Assembly (NCBI GenBank): GCA_963819715.1
Contig: CAWFXE010000002.1
Span: forward strand, 1,116,001 to 1,180,000
Origin: DASUPK01 sp963819715
GTDB lineage: Bacteria; Actinomycetota; Thermoleophilia; Solirubrobacterales; 70-9
DNA length: 64,000 bases
Direction: 5' to 3'
Made by a program: the position numbers and the translations under genes. The notes beneath the pieces are model-generated. The model did no database searches and was not told the DNA's origin. It saw only the letters and a list, made by a program, of their open reading frames with translations. Of this stretch, positions 50,826 to 58,881 are shown one piece after another. Numbering within the stretch: position 1 is the stretch's first letter; every line of letters starts with the position of its first letter.

Positions 50826-51818
50826 TCAGCCGGCTTCGGCGAGGGCGGCCCAGAGCCGCTCCTCGGCGTCCAGGACCTTCGCGGCCTCGGAAGCGAGTGC
50901 CGTCCAGTGGGCTGGATCGGCCTCATCCGGCTCGCTGGCCGTTCGGGATGCGATCGCCAGGCTGCTCCAATCGTCCGAGGTCTCCTTCGCGAGCGCGGCC
51001 TCCTCGTAGCCGGCCTCCTCCAGGAAGCGCGAGTACATCTTGCGGAAGTTGCCACCGCCCGTGCCTCGCCGTTCGATCACCTGGTAGAGGAAGCGGGCGC
51101 ACCACTGCCAGTCCTCGGCGGCCTCAGGCCAATCGCCTACCTCGGCCGCGAACCTCCGCATCGCCGGCAGTCCCTCGAAGTCCCCCAGCGGCGGCTCCAG
51201 CATCTGGCTCGCCGCCCGCGCGATCGCCTTGGGCGCGTGTGCGAGCAGGTCGGCGCGGCTGAGCTCCGTGCCCTCCGGCAGGTCGACGACGTGGCCCTCG
51301 AGCGGGAAGATCGGCCGCTGGGAGTGACGGGCCTCCTTCAGGCTCTCCAGCGAGGTGGTCTGCAGGTCCTCGAAGGCGGTGTCGGAGAGCCAGGCGAGCT
51401 CCTCGTCGTATCCCGCCAGGACCACGGCGTGCCCCGGGAAGTGCGCCGAGCGGCCGTAGTGGTCGAGGTAGTAGAGATCGGTGAGGAGCAGGGCCGGGCG
51501 GCCCGCGTCGACGTCCGCCTTCGCCATCTCCCAGGAGGCGTCGGGATCCTCGTCGGTCCGGAGTCGCAACGCCACCTCCGTGAGCTCCAGGAAGTTCTCC
51601 TCGAGGCGAGCCGCGCGCCCATTGGTGAACCGGCTCGGCGAGCTCTCGTCGAGGACCACGTAGTAGAAGCAGGCGCCGGCGCCGAGGCCGAAGGCCATCT
51701 CCTCGGAGATCTCGACTCCGTGGAAGGCCAGCAGGTTGCGCAGCGCGGTCGAGCCGCAGTGGTTCCCCGGCACGTGCCGGTAGCCGGGGACCATCACCCT
51801 GTTCGCCGTCTCAGCCAT
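50826..51818 (-). CDS. BtrH N-terminal/DUF4872 domain protein
   Basis: The 330-residue protein has an N-terminal papain-like BtrH domain: PGNHCGSTALRNLLAFHG near 17-34 with the likely nucleophile Cys21, and FPGHAVVLAGYDEE near 130-143 with the His. The rest (about 180-330) is the DUF4872 part. In butirosin synthesis BtrH transfers an acyl chain from carrier protein to an aminoglycoside; other members are uncharacterised. No biosynthetic cluster is near. The ATG at 51818 overlaps the stop of the upstream membrane protein by 8 bases. Confidence 0.82.
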   Translation of the reverse strand: MAETANRVMVPGYRHVPGNHCGSTALRNLLAFHGVEISEEMAFGLGAGACFYYVVLDESSPSRFTNGRAARLEENFLELTEVALRLRTDEDPDASWEMAKADVDAGRPALLLTDLYYLDHYGRSAHFPGHAVVLAGYDEELAWLSDTAFEDLQTTSLESLKEARHSQRPIFPLEGHVVDLPEGTELSRADLLAHAPKAIARAASQMLEPPLGDFEGLPAMRRFAAEVGDWPEAAEDWQWCARFLYQVIERRGTGGGNFRKMYSRFLEEAGYEEAALAKETSDDWSSLAIASRTASEPDEADPAHWTALASEAAKVLDAEERLWAALAEAG

Positions 51819-52920
51819 CCGTCTGAGTCTGACGCAGCTTCAGGTACCCGGCGCGCTCCTCGAAGCTCTTGCGCATCTCGGAGGTCAGCTCGTCGAGGAA
51901 CTCCTCGCGGTAGGTGGAGTCGGTGAAGATCGCGATCGAGAAATAGAAGCCCGAGAAGGCCGCGAGGCCGAGCGCGACGCGGAGGAGCTCGCTGGTCAGC
52001 TCGAGCCGCTCGCCGAAGAGGTTGAAGTGGATGAGGACGTTGCCCGGGTCGCCGAGCCACTGCGTCCGCATCGAGTCGTCGACCGCGAGGACTCCGAAGA
52101 CGGTGAGGAAGACGCCGATCACCAGGCTGACCAGCAGCACCTGGACCGCCTGGCTGACGAACATCACCAGACCGACGTTGAAGAGCTGCCGCCGCCGGAG
52201 CGGAGGAGCGTCGGCGCTGACCTCGTCCTCCAGTTGCACCGCCTCCCGTGGCAGGCGGACGGCGAGAAACGCGGTCCCGAGGACCGCGAATAGAGCGATG
52301 ATCGTCGCGTACACGCCCTGCGTCGGGTTGGTGAACATCTCCCAGAGCTCCTGGGTCGGGAAGGAGAGGAGCACGAAGATCGCCAGCAGAGGAACCGCGC
52401 GGGCGAGCAGGGTGAGCGCCGAGCGCAGCTGCCTGACGATCCGGGAGATCACCCAGCGGAGGATCGAGACGAACCCGAGGCCGACCACGCCGTAGATCAG
52501 ACAGAGCAGGAGCAGGTTCGCGACGGCCGTCACAAGGGCGCTGCGGAACTGCCCCCCGACGCTGAAGATCAGCGGCAGGAACGCGGGCACGAGCACGAAC
52601 CGGGCCAGCTCGGTCTTCCCGAGGCGCCGCGGAATGGCCGAGAAGGGCCGCCCCCTCACCCGGTTGAGCACCGCGATCGCCACCAGCAGGATCGCCAGGC
52701 CGCCCGCGACCGCGAGCACGTTCTGCCACCAGCTCCAGTCGAGGTTCCCCGCGCCCAGCATCTCTCCCAGGAACACCAATCCGAGCAGCGGCGCAGCGCG
52801 GTTCCAGATGTCCTCGGCCGCGGAGACGTCCTCGCTGAAGAGCGGCAACCCGGCCTCGCGGAAGTCCTCCTCGTATGTCTGCAGCCGCTCGGCGTCCGAG
52901 GTCCCCATCAAACGGGTCAC
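51811..52920 (-). CDS. Polytopic membrane protein of unknown function
   Basis: The 369-residue protein has a soluble start of about 35 residues and then about eight membrane segments, with a charged C-terminal end (FLDELTSEMRKSFEERAGYL). I know of no family. It has no signal peptide. GTG start at 52920, or ATG at 52908. It overlaps the BtrH/DUF4872 gene by 8 bases, so the two are probably translated together and could act on the same molecule. Confidence 0.7.
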   Translation of the reverse strand: MTRLMGTSDAERLQTYEEDFREAGLPLFSEDVSAAEDIWNRAAPLLGLVFLGEMLGAGNLDWSWWQNVLAVAGGLAILLVAIAVLNRVRGRPFSAIPRRLGKTELARFVLVPAFLPLIFSVGGQFRSALVTAVANLLLLCLIYGVVGLGFVSILRWVISRIVRQLRSALTLLARAVPLLAIFVLLSFPTQELWEMFTNPTQGVYATIIALFAVLGTAFLAVRLPREAVQLEDEVSADAPPLRRRQLFNVGLVMFVSQAVQVLLVSLVIGVFLTVFGVLAVDDSMRTQWLGDPGNVLIHFNLFGERLELTSELLRVALGLAAFSGFYFSIAIFTDSTYREEFLDELTSEMRKSFEERAGYLKLRQTQTDG

Positions 52921-52957
52921 GCTATCGCGTGCCCTCGCATCGACCTATTCTGCGCCG

Positions 52958-53449
52958 GTGCTCCAGCGCCTCGACAGCCGCGTCCTCTACGCCATGCGCA
53001 CCCGCTTCCACAGTCCCGCCGCCGAGACGGTCGGCAAGGCGCTGGGCAAGATCGGGGAGTACGGCGCCGTCTGGCTGGTGATCGGGATCGTGATGGCGTT
53101 CGTCGATTCCGACAACGGCGAGGACTGGGTCGTCGCCGGGCTGCTCGGCCCGATCGCCATCGGCCTGAACTTCGCGGTCAAGATCGCCGTCCGCCGGCAG
53201 CGGCCGGTGCTGGAGGGGCTGCCGCCCCTCGGCGGCGCGCCGAGCTCCCTCAGCTTCCCCTCGGCCCACGCCACCTCCTCGTTCGCCTGCGCCACGGCGA
53301 TGACTCGCATCGCCCCCGAGGCGGCCCTCCTCTTCATCCTCGCGGGGGCGATCGCCGTCTGCCGGCCGTACCTCGGCATGCACTACCCCTCCGACGTGAT
53401 CGCCGGCGCGATCCTCGGCACGGCTCTCGGACTGGTCGTCCCCCTCTGA
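52958..53449 (+). CDS. PAP2-family lipid phosphatase
   Basis: The 163-residue membrane protein has the three PAP2 motifs: KIAVRRQRP near 73-81, SFPSAHATSS near 96-105, and CRPYLGMHYPSDVIAG near 132-147. These hold the phosphatase Lys/Arg, His and His/Asp. It probably removes phosphate from lipid pyrophosphates such as undecaprenyl-PP or phosphatidate. GTG at 52958 is chosen; no good ATG precedes the first helix. The stop overlaps ychF as TGATG. Confidence 0.87.
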   Translation: MLQRLDSRVLYAMRTRFHSPAAETVGKALGKIGEYGAVWLVIGIVMAFVDSDNGEDWVVAGLLGPIAIGLNFAVKIAVRRQRPVLEGLPPLGGAPSSLSFPSAHATSSFACATAMTRIAPEAALLFILAGAIAVCRPYLGMHYPSDVIAGAILGTALGLVVPL

Positions 53450-54522
53450 TGAAGATCGGCATCGTGGGGATGCCCAACGCGGGCAAGTCGACCCTGTTCA
53501 ACGCGCTCACCGCCGCCGGCGCCGAGACCGGCGACTACCCGTTCACGACGGTGGAGCCGAACGTCGCCGTCGTCGGGGTCCCGGACGACCGGCTCGACCG
53601 AATCGCGGCGATGCTCGGCGCCTCCGAGGTCGTCCACGAGACGATCGATTTCCACGACATCGCCGGCCTCGTCAAGGGCGCCTCCCAGGGGGAGGGGCTG
53701 GGCAATCAGTTCCTGGCGTCGATCCGCGAGACGGACGCGATCTGTCACGTGATTCGCGCCCACGGCTCGAGCGCGGTGGCGCACCCCGAAGGCCGGGTGG
53801 ACCCTGTGGCCGACGCCGAGCTGATCGAGACGGAGCTGCTCGCAGCCGACCTGGAGAGCGCGGAGCGCCGTCTCGAGCGGGTCACCAAGCAGGCCCGCTC
53901 GGGCGAGAAGCCGGTGGTGGCGGAGCGCGACTGGCTGGAGCGGGTGGTCGAGGCCCTCGGGTCCGGCCGGCCGGCTCGCGAGGTGGCGGTGCCGGAGGCG
54001 GCCCCCGACGCGATGCGCCACCTCTTCCCGCTGACCGGGAAGCCGACGCTGTACGTCGTCAACGTCGATGAGGGCGAGACCGAGGCGCCCCCCGACCTCC
54101 TCGCCCACGCCGCGCAGATGGACGCCGGGGTCGTCGTGATCTCCGCCCGGGTGGAGTCGGAGCTGCGCGAGCTCGATGAGGCCGAGGCCGCGGAGATGCG
54201 CTCCGAGCTCGGGATCGAGGGCTCGGGGTTGGAGCGCCTGATCCGCGCCGCCTTCGAGCTGCTCGAGCTGGAGAGCTTCTTCACGGCGGACACCGACAAG
54301 CCGGCCCAGGCGCACACGCTCCATCGCGGCGGGACGGCCTGGGACGCGGCCGGCCGTGTCCACGGCGACATCCAGAAGTCCTTCATCCGGGCCGAGGTGA
54401 TCGGCTGGGACGAGCTGCTCGACGCCGGCGGCTATGCGGCCGCCCGCGAGCGCGGCACGCTGCGGACCGAGGGCCGCGACTACGTCGTCGCGGACGGCGA
54501 CGTGATCCACATCCGGACCTGA
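53449..54522 (+). CDS. ychF: Redox-regulated ATPase YchF (Obg family)
   Basis: The 357-residue protein is the OLA1/YchF ATPase. G1 is GMPNAGKSTLF at residues 6-16, G3 HDIAGLVKGAS near 68-78, and the G4 position is NVDEG near 204-208, in place of NKxD, which gives ATP preference. A helical arm follows and the C-terminal TGS domain ends EGRDYVVADGDVIHIRT. YchF binds ribosomes and affects stress response. It starts directly at the PAP2 stop. Confidence 0.95.
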   Translation: MKIGIVGMPNAGKSTLFNALTAAGAETGDYPFTTVEPNVAVVGVPDDRLDRIAAMLGASEVVHETIDFHDIAGLVKGASQGEGLGNQFLASIRETDAICHVIRAHGSSAVAHPEGRVDPVADAELIETELLAADLESAERRLERVTKQARSGEKPVVAERDWLERVVEALGSGRPAREVAVPEAAPDAMRHLFPLTGKPTLYVVNVDEGETEAPPDLLAHAAQMDAGVVVISARVESELRELDEAEAAEMRSELGIEGSGLERLIRAAFELLELESFFTADTDKPAQAHTLHRGGTAWDAAGRVHGDIQKSFIRAEVIGWDELLDAGGYAAARERGTLRTEGRDYVVADGDVIHIRT

Positions 54523-54573
54523 TTGCCCGGATAGGCTGCCCGGGCTGAAAACTTTCGACCCGGGGAGGTCTCT

Positions 54574-55095
54574 ATGCGGTTCGTCCGAAGCAGGCTCACC
54601 TTCGCCAACGTGGTCGCTCTGCTGGCGCTCTTCGTCGCACTCGGCGGCAGCGCCTACGCGTTCCATCTGGGCAAAAACGCAGTCAAGACCAAGAACATCA
54701 AGAACGGTGCGGTCAACGAGGCAAAGCTGGCGAACGGTGCCGTGACGGAGACAAAGCTGGCGACGGGCGCGGTCACGGCCTCCAAGCTCGCCGCGGGAGC
54801 GGTCAAGACGCCGTCGGTGGTCGTGCGGTCGGCCTCCAAGCCGCTGAACGACGGCAGCAACGCGATCCCGGAGGCGGACTGCCAGCCCGGAGAGGTGGCC
54901 GTGGGCGGCGGCGGGCTGACCGCGAATCAAACGTCGGACATCCAGTTCATGAGTCTGCGCCCAGTGCTGGCCGGCGGCGCGAACGCGGGGGACGGCGCTA
55001 CTCCCACGGCCTTTCAGGCCAATTTCGTCAACAACGCCGGGGGCACCGGCGGCACGACAGCGTTCGCGTACGCCCTTTGCATGAGCATGAAATAG
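54574..55095 (+). CDS. Exported protein with decapeptide repeats and one Cys/Gly module
   Basis: The 173-residue protein has a Thermoleophilia-type signal peptide (RSRLTFANVVALLALFVALG), then about four repeats of ten residues of the form NGAVxExKLA (GAVNEAKLAN, GAVTETKLAT, GAVTASKLAA), and a C-terminal module with CQPGEVAVGGGGLTA and final FAYALCMSM. The repeats resemble short beta-helix or coiled rungs. The module resembles those of the protein at 41911. A strong GGGGAGGT ribosome site precedes the ATG at 54574. Function unknown; probably a surface protein. Confidence 0.7.
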   Translation: MRFVRSRLTFANVVALLALFVALGGSAYAFHLGKNAVKTKNIKNGAVNEAKLANGAVTETKLATGAVTASKLAAGAVKTPSVVVRSASKPLNDGSNAIPEADCQPGEVAVGGGGLTANQTSDIQFMSLRPVLAGGANAGDGATPTAFQANFVNNAGGTGGTTAFAYALCMSMK

Positions 55096-55113
55096 CAGCA
55101 CTACAGTGCCCGC

Positions 55114-55860
55114 ATGACCGCTCCGCGCCCGACCGGCGAACGGCTCTGCCTGATCCACGGCAACAGCCTGCCCGAGGGAGCCGACCCGGTTGAGGGCGAG
55201 CGCGTCGAGCTGGACGTCGGCGGTGCGTTGCCGGTCGAGGCGACCGACGGCGGTGACATCGTCGGCATCCCCAGGCATGGCTTCGATCGCTCGATCCCAG
55301 CCCACCTGGTCGACCACCGCGCCAACATCCGCGCGGCCTGCGAGCTCGGGTGCAACAGGGTGTTGGCGCTGGCCTCGGTGGGGAGCCTCGACAAGGACCT
55401 GAAGGTGGGGATGCTGATCTGCCCCGAGGACTTCTACGCGCCCGAGATCGCGCCCAGCTTCTATCGCGATCCCCGGGGTCACTCCGTGCCCGGATTCGAT
55501 CCAGATTGGCGGCAGATCGTGATCAGCGCCTGGGGATCGCTGACCAAGACGGAGCTCGAGGATGGCGGCGTCTACGCGCAGACGATCGGGCCGCGGTTCG
55601 AGACGCCCGCCGAGGTGAAGGCACTGACTCGGCTCGCCGACATGGTTGGGATGACGATCGCGGGTGAGGCGGTTCTCGCGGGTGAGGCTGCCCTCGCGTA
55701 CGCGGCCGTCTGCACGGTCGACAACATGGCGAACGGAATCGAGGACAAACGACTGACCATCGACGAGTACAGGCGCGGCCGCGACCGCACCGCGAAGACG
55801 CTCGCAGCGGACCTCGAGTTCGTCCTCCCGGCGCTTGCCAAGGGCCTCCCGGGCAGTTGA
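55114..55860 (+). CDS. MTAP/PNP-family nucleoside phosphorylase
   Basis: The 248-residue protein is a purine nucleoside/5'-methylthioadenosine phosphorylase relative. It has GIPRHGFDRSIPAHLVDHRA near 52-71, GCNRVLALASVGSLDKDL near 79-96, YAQTIGPRFETPAEV near 153-167 and MTIAGEAVLAGEAALAYA near 181-198. Phosphorolysis would release ribose-1-phosphate or methylthioribose-1-phosphate. Whether it takes MTA, methylthioinosine or adenosine is not readable. It is coupled (TTGA overlap) to a deaminase of the same pathway. Confidence 0.85.
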   Translation: MTAPRPTGERLCLIHGNSLPEGADPVEGERVELDVGGALPVEATDGGDIVGIPRHGFDRSIPAHLVDHRANIRAACELGCNRVLALASVGSLDKDLKVGMLICPEDFYAPEIAPSFYRDPRGHSVPGFDPDWRQIVISAWGSLTKTELEDGGVYAQTIGPRFETPAEVKALTRLADMVGMTIAGEAVLAGEAALAYAAVCTVDNMANGIEDKRLTIDEYRRGRDRTAKTLAADLEFVLPALAKGLPGS

Positions 55861-57107
55861 GCCTTGCAGTCACCGGCGCGATGCTGGACGGGCAGGTCGT
55901 CGGGCTGCGCGCCGAGAACGGCCTGATCGCGGAGCTCGGCCCGGACGTCGGGGCCAGGCCCGACGACGAGACGGTCGACGCGACCGGATTCCTCCTCTGC
56001 CCGCCGATGGTGAACGGCCACACCCACGCCGCGATGACCCTCTTCCGCGGCTTCGGCGACGACATGCCACTGATGGAGTGGCTCAAGACCAGGATTTGGC
56101 CCGCGGAGGCGAAGCTCGAGCCCGAGGACGTCTATTGGGGCACCCGGCTCGCCTGCGTCGAGATGATCCGCGCCGGCACCACGAAGTTCGTCGACATGTA
56201 CTGGCACGGCCCGGAGGTTGCGGCGGCGGTCCGGGACTCGGGAATCCGCGCCGTGGTCAGCAGCGTGATCATCGACCAGCTCGACGCCGCGAAGGGCGAG
56301 GCGCTTCGGCCGGAGGTGATCGAAGTGCTCGATCGCCTCGGCGAGGCCGGACCGCTGGTCCAGCCCAGCCTCGGGCCGCACGCGATCTACACGGTCAGTA
56401 AGGAGACCCTGCGCTGGATCGCCGAGCTCGCCGCCGAGCGGGAGCTCCCACTCCACATCCACCTCTCCGAGACCGAGCGGGAGGTGGCTGACTGCGTCGA
56501 CGCGCATGGGAAGCGGCCGGCCGCATACCTCGACGAGCTCGGCTTCCTCGGTGCCCGAACCGTGCTCGCCCACGGCGTCTGGCTGGACGATTCCGAGCTC
56601 GAATTGATCGCCGAGCGCGGCGCTACCGTCGTCGCGAATCCCGCAGCCAACATGAAGCTCGCCGTCGGCGGGGTCCTTCCATATCCGGAGGCCGCGAGGG
56701 CGAGCGTACCGCTCGGGCTCGGCACCGACGGCGTCTCCTCGAACTCGAACCTCGACTCGTTCGAGGAGGTGAAGCTGTTCGCTCTGAGCCAGAAGCACGC
56801 GAGCGGAGATCCATCCGTGCTGCCTGCAGCCGAGGCTCTGGCGATCGCCCGCGGCCGCCGCTCACAGATGCTGGGCGGTACGCCGATCGAGGCGGGCGCG
56901 CCGGCCGACTTCCTGCTCCTGCGTGCCTCGGACCCCGAGCTCTCGGCCGGCGATCTCGACGCCGATCTCGTCTACGCGGCGGGCGGCTCGGTCGTCGACA
57001 CCACGATCGTGGCCGGCGAGGTCCTGATGCGCAGCCGCCGGGTCGCGGACGCCGACGAGGCCGTGGCGGAGGTCGGCGCGCGAGCCCGAAGGCTCACCGG
57101 CCTATAG
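55857..57107 (+). CDS. 5'-methylthioadenosine/S-adenosylhomocysteine deaminase-type amidohydrolase
   Basis: The 416-residue metal-dependent enzyme has VNGHTHAAMTLFRG near 51-64 (HxH), LHIHLSETEREV near 197-208, VLAHGVWL near 234-241 and LGTDGVSSNSNL near 281-292. This is the MTA/SAH deaminase pattern of the TrzA/MtaD group. It would make methylthioinosine or S-inosylhomocysteine. The TTG at 55857 is chosen for its 4-base overlap with the phosphorylase stop; an ATG at 55881 is the alternative. Coupled to the phosphorylase, it suggests deamination before or after phosphorolysis. Confidence 0.87.
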   Translation: MSLAVTGAMLDGQVVGLRAENGLIAELGPDVGARPDDETVDATGFLLCPPMVNGHTHAAMTLFRGFGDDMPLMEWLKTRIWPAEAKLEPEDVYWGTRLACVEMIRAGTTKFVDMYWHGPEVAAAVRDSGIRAVVSSVIIDQLDAAKGEALRPEVIEVLDRLGEAGPLVQPSLGPHAIYTVSKETLRWIAELAAERELPLHIHLSETEREVADCVDAHGKRPAAYLDELGFLGARTVLAHGVWLDDSELELIAERGATVVANPAANMKLAVGGVLPYPEAARASVPLGLGTDGVSSNSNLDSFEEVKLFALSQKHASGDPSVLPAAEALAIARGRRSQMLGGTPIEAGAPADFLLLRASDPELSAGDLDADLVYAAGGSVVDTTIVAGEVLMRSRRVADADEAVAEVGARARRLTGL

Positions 57108-57117
57108 CGTCCCGGCG

Positions 57118-58110
57118 ATGAGAACCGAGGCGCGTTTCCCGGAGATCCCCGAGAAGGCCGGCCATTACGAGAGCTTCTACCTGAAGCTCGTCCAGCCCGG
57201 CGGCGGTCGCGCGGCATGGATCCGCCACACCGTCCACAAGCGGCCGGGGGAGGAGGCAACCTGCGCGATCTGGTTCGTCCTCTTCGACTCCTCGGCCGCG
57301 GGCCCACGCGCGACCAAGCGGCAGTTCGGCGCCGGCGAGCTGAGCTCTGGGCCCGACACCTACATCCGGATAGCCGACGCCTCTCTCACGGACGGGCGCG
57401 TCGTCGGCCGGGTCGAGACTCCGGCCCTCGAGGCGAAGTGGGACCTGAGCTTCGCGGACAGCCACGAGCCTTTCCACCACCTCCCCCGCGAATTCCTCTA
57501 TCGCGCGAAGCTGCCGAAGACGAAGTTCCTCAGCCCCTATCCGGACGCTGTCTTCAACGGCGAGATCGAGCTCGCGGGCGAGCGAATCGACGTCACGGAC
57601 TGGCGCGGGATGATCGGCCACAACTGGGGCGCCGAGCACGCCGAGCGCTGGGTCTGGATCCAGGGCTCGGGCTTCGAGGGCCGCTCGCCGGAGGACTACT
57701 TCGACATGGCGGTCGGCCGGATCAAGGTCGCGGGCCGCACGACGCCCTGGGTCGGCAACGCGATGATGTTCCTCGACGGGAAGCCACATCGGCTCGGTGG
57801 CTTCGGCCATGTGCCGAGCACGGAGGTGGAGGAGTCGCCCACGGGCGCGCGGTTCGAGCTCAAGGGAAAGGGCGTGAAGGTGACCGGCAACGTCAGGGCC
57901 GCCGCCAAGGACTTCGTCGCCTGGATCTACGCCGATCCGGTCGGCCCCGAGCACAACACGCTCAACTGCTCGATCTCGGATCTGGAGCTCGACGTGGAGC
58001 TGGATGGAGGCCCGGCCGAGCGCCTGACCGTGAAGGGCGCGGCCGCATATGAGTTCGGGACCCGGGACAAGGACCACGGAATCCCGGTCCAGCCGTATCC
58101 GGACGGGTGA
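57118..58110 (+). CDS. Lipocalin-like protein (tocopherol cyclase/AttH-CrtC-type fold)
   Basis: The 330-residue protein has a pattern seen in the tocopherol cyclase/AttH/CrtC-like beta-barrel group: the central signature WRGMIGHNWGAEHAERWVWI near residues 162-181, FLYRAKLPKTKFLSPYPDAV near 126-145, and many alternating beta strands. Enzymes of this group act on carotenoids or quinols, but many members are uncharacterised. No signal peptide. It starts 11 bases after the deaminase and probably belongs to the same transcript. Confidence 0.55.
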   Translation: MRTEARFPEIPEKAGHYESFYLKLVQPGGGRAAWIRHTVHKRPGEEATCAIWFVLFDSSAAGPRATKRQFGAGELSSGPDTYIRIADASLTDGRVVGRVETPALEAKWDLSFADSHEPFHHLPREFLYRAKLPKTKFLSPYPDAVFNGEIELAGERIDVTDWRGMIGHNWGAEHAERWVWIQGSGFEGRSPEDYFDMAVGRIKVAGRTTPWVGNAMMFLDGKPHRLGGFGHVPSTEVEESPTGARFELKGKGVKVTGNVRAAAKDFVAWIYADPVGPEHNTLNCSISDLELDVELDGGPAERLTVKGAAAYEFGTRDKDHGIPVQPYPDG

Positions 58111-58119
58111 CCGGACGCC

Positions 58120-58872
58120 CTAGGCGAGGGCGTCGTACTCGTCGTCCGTGAGCTCGATCTCGAGCGCGGCGAGGTTTTCCCGCATGTGCTCGATCGAGAG
58201 CGTGCCCGGGATCGGCAGCATCGCCGGCGAGCGGTGTAGCAGCCAGGCGAGCGCGATCTGCTCGGGCGAGGCGTCGTGGCTCCTCGCGATCTCCGCGAGC
58301 GCGGACGGCGCGTCGCCCTTCACGGGGTAATACGGGACGAATGTGATCCCGTTCTCCTCGCAGTAGTCGACCACGTCGTCGTGGCCGCGCTCGCCGATGT
58401 TGAAGTGGTTCTGCACCGCCGCGATCGGGACGATCTCCCTGGCGGCCTCGACCTGCTCGACGGTCACGGCCGAGATTCCGATCTCCCTGATCTTGCCGGC
58501 GTCGCGGTACTCCGCCATCACGCTGAGGCTGTCCGCGAGGGGAGTCTCCGAGTCCACTCGGTGCAGGTAGTAGAGGTCGATCGTCTCGGTACGCAGGCTC
58601 TCGAGGCTCTGCTCGATCTGAGCTCGAAGCGCCGCCGGACTGCCGCTCCCGGTGTAACCGCCCTTGGTGGCGGCGACGAGCCCCTCGGGCTTCGGCGTGA
58701 CCGCCTCCCCGATCGCCCGCTCGCTGTCACCTCCCGTATAGACGTGCGCGGTGTCGATCATGCCGAGGCCCGCGTCGACCGCCTCGCGCAGGAACGCGTG
58801 GTTCTCCGGCGTCGAGGTGAGCCGGTTGGTCCCGAGGCCGATCCTGGCGACCTCCTTGCCCGCGAGCTCCAT
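58120..58872 (-). CDS. Aldo/keto reductase
   Basis: The 250-residue protein is an AKR barrel enzyme. The catalytic set is Asp in GMIDTAHVYTGG (near 37-48, with Tyr), Lys in VAATKGGYT, and His in DLYYLHRVDS near 98-107. The NADP end has the IPGTLS motif near 222. The substrate is unknown. ATG at 58872 is preferred over the TTG at 58878. It follows the SpoIID gene by 9 bases on the same strand. Confidence 0.87.
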   Translation of the reverse strand: MELAGKEVARIGLGTNRLTSTPENHAFLREAVDAGLGMIDTAHVYTGGDSERAIGEAVTPKPEGLVAATKGGYTGSGSPAALRAQIEQSLESLRTETIDLYYLHRVDSETPLADSLSVMAEYRDAGKIREIGISAVTVEQVEAAREIVPIAAVQNHFNIGERGHDDVVDYCEENGITFVPYYPVKGDAPSALAEIARSHDASPEQIALAWLLHRSPAMLPIPGTLSIEHMRENLAALEIELTDDEYDALA

Positions 58873-58881
58873 GGGCAAGTT

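Noticed and set aside
50826..51818. BtrH protein as evidence of an aminoglycoside cluster
   Set aside because: No carrier protein, aminotransferase or glycosyltransferase of such a pathway is nearby.
53383..55482. 699-codon open frame on the minus strand
   Set aside because: It lies antisense to ychF, the decapeptide-repeat protein and the phosphorylase, with Arg/Gly/Asp/His-biased composition typical of antisense frames in GC-rich DNA.
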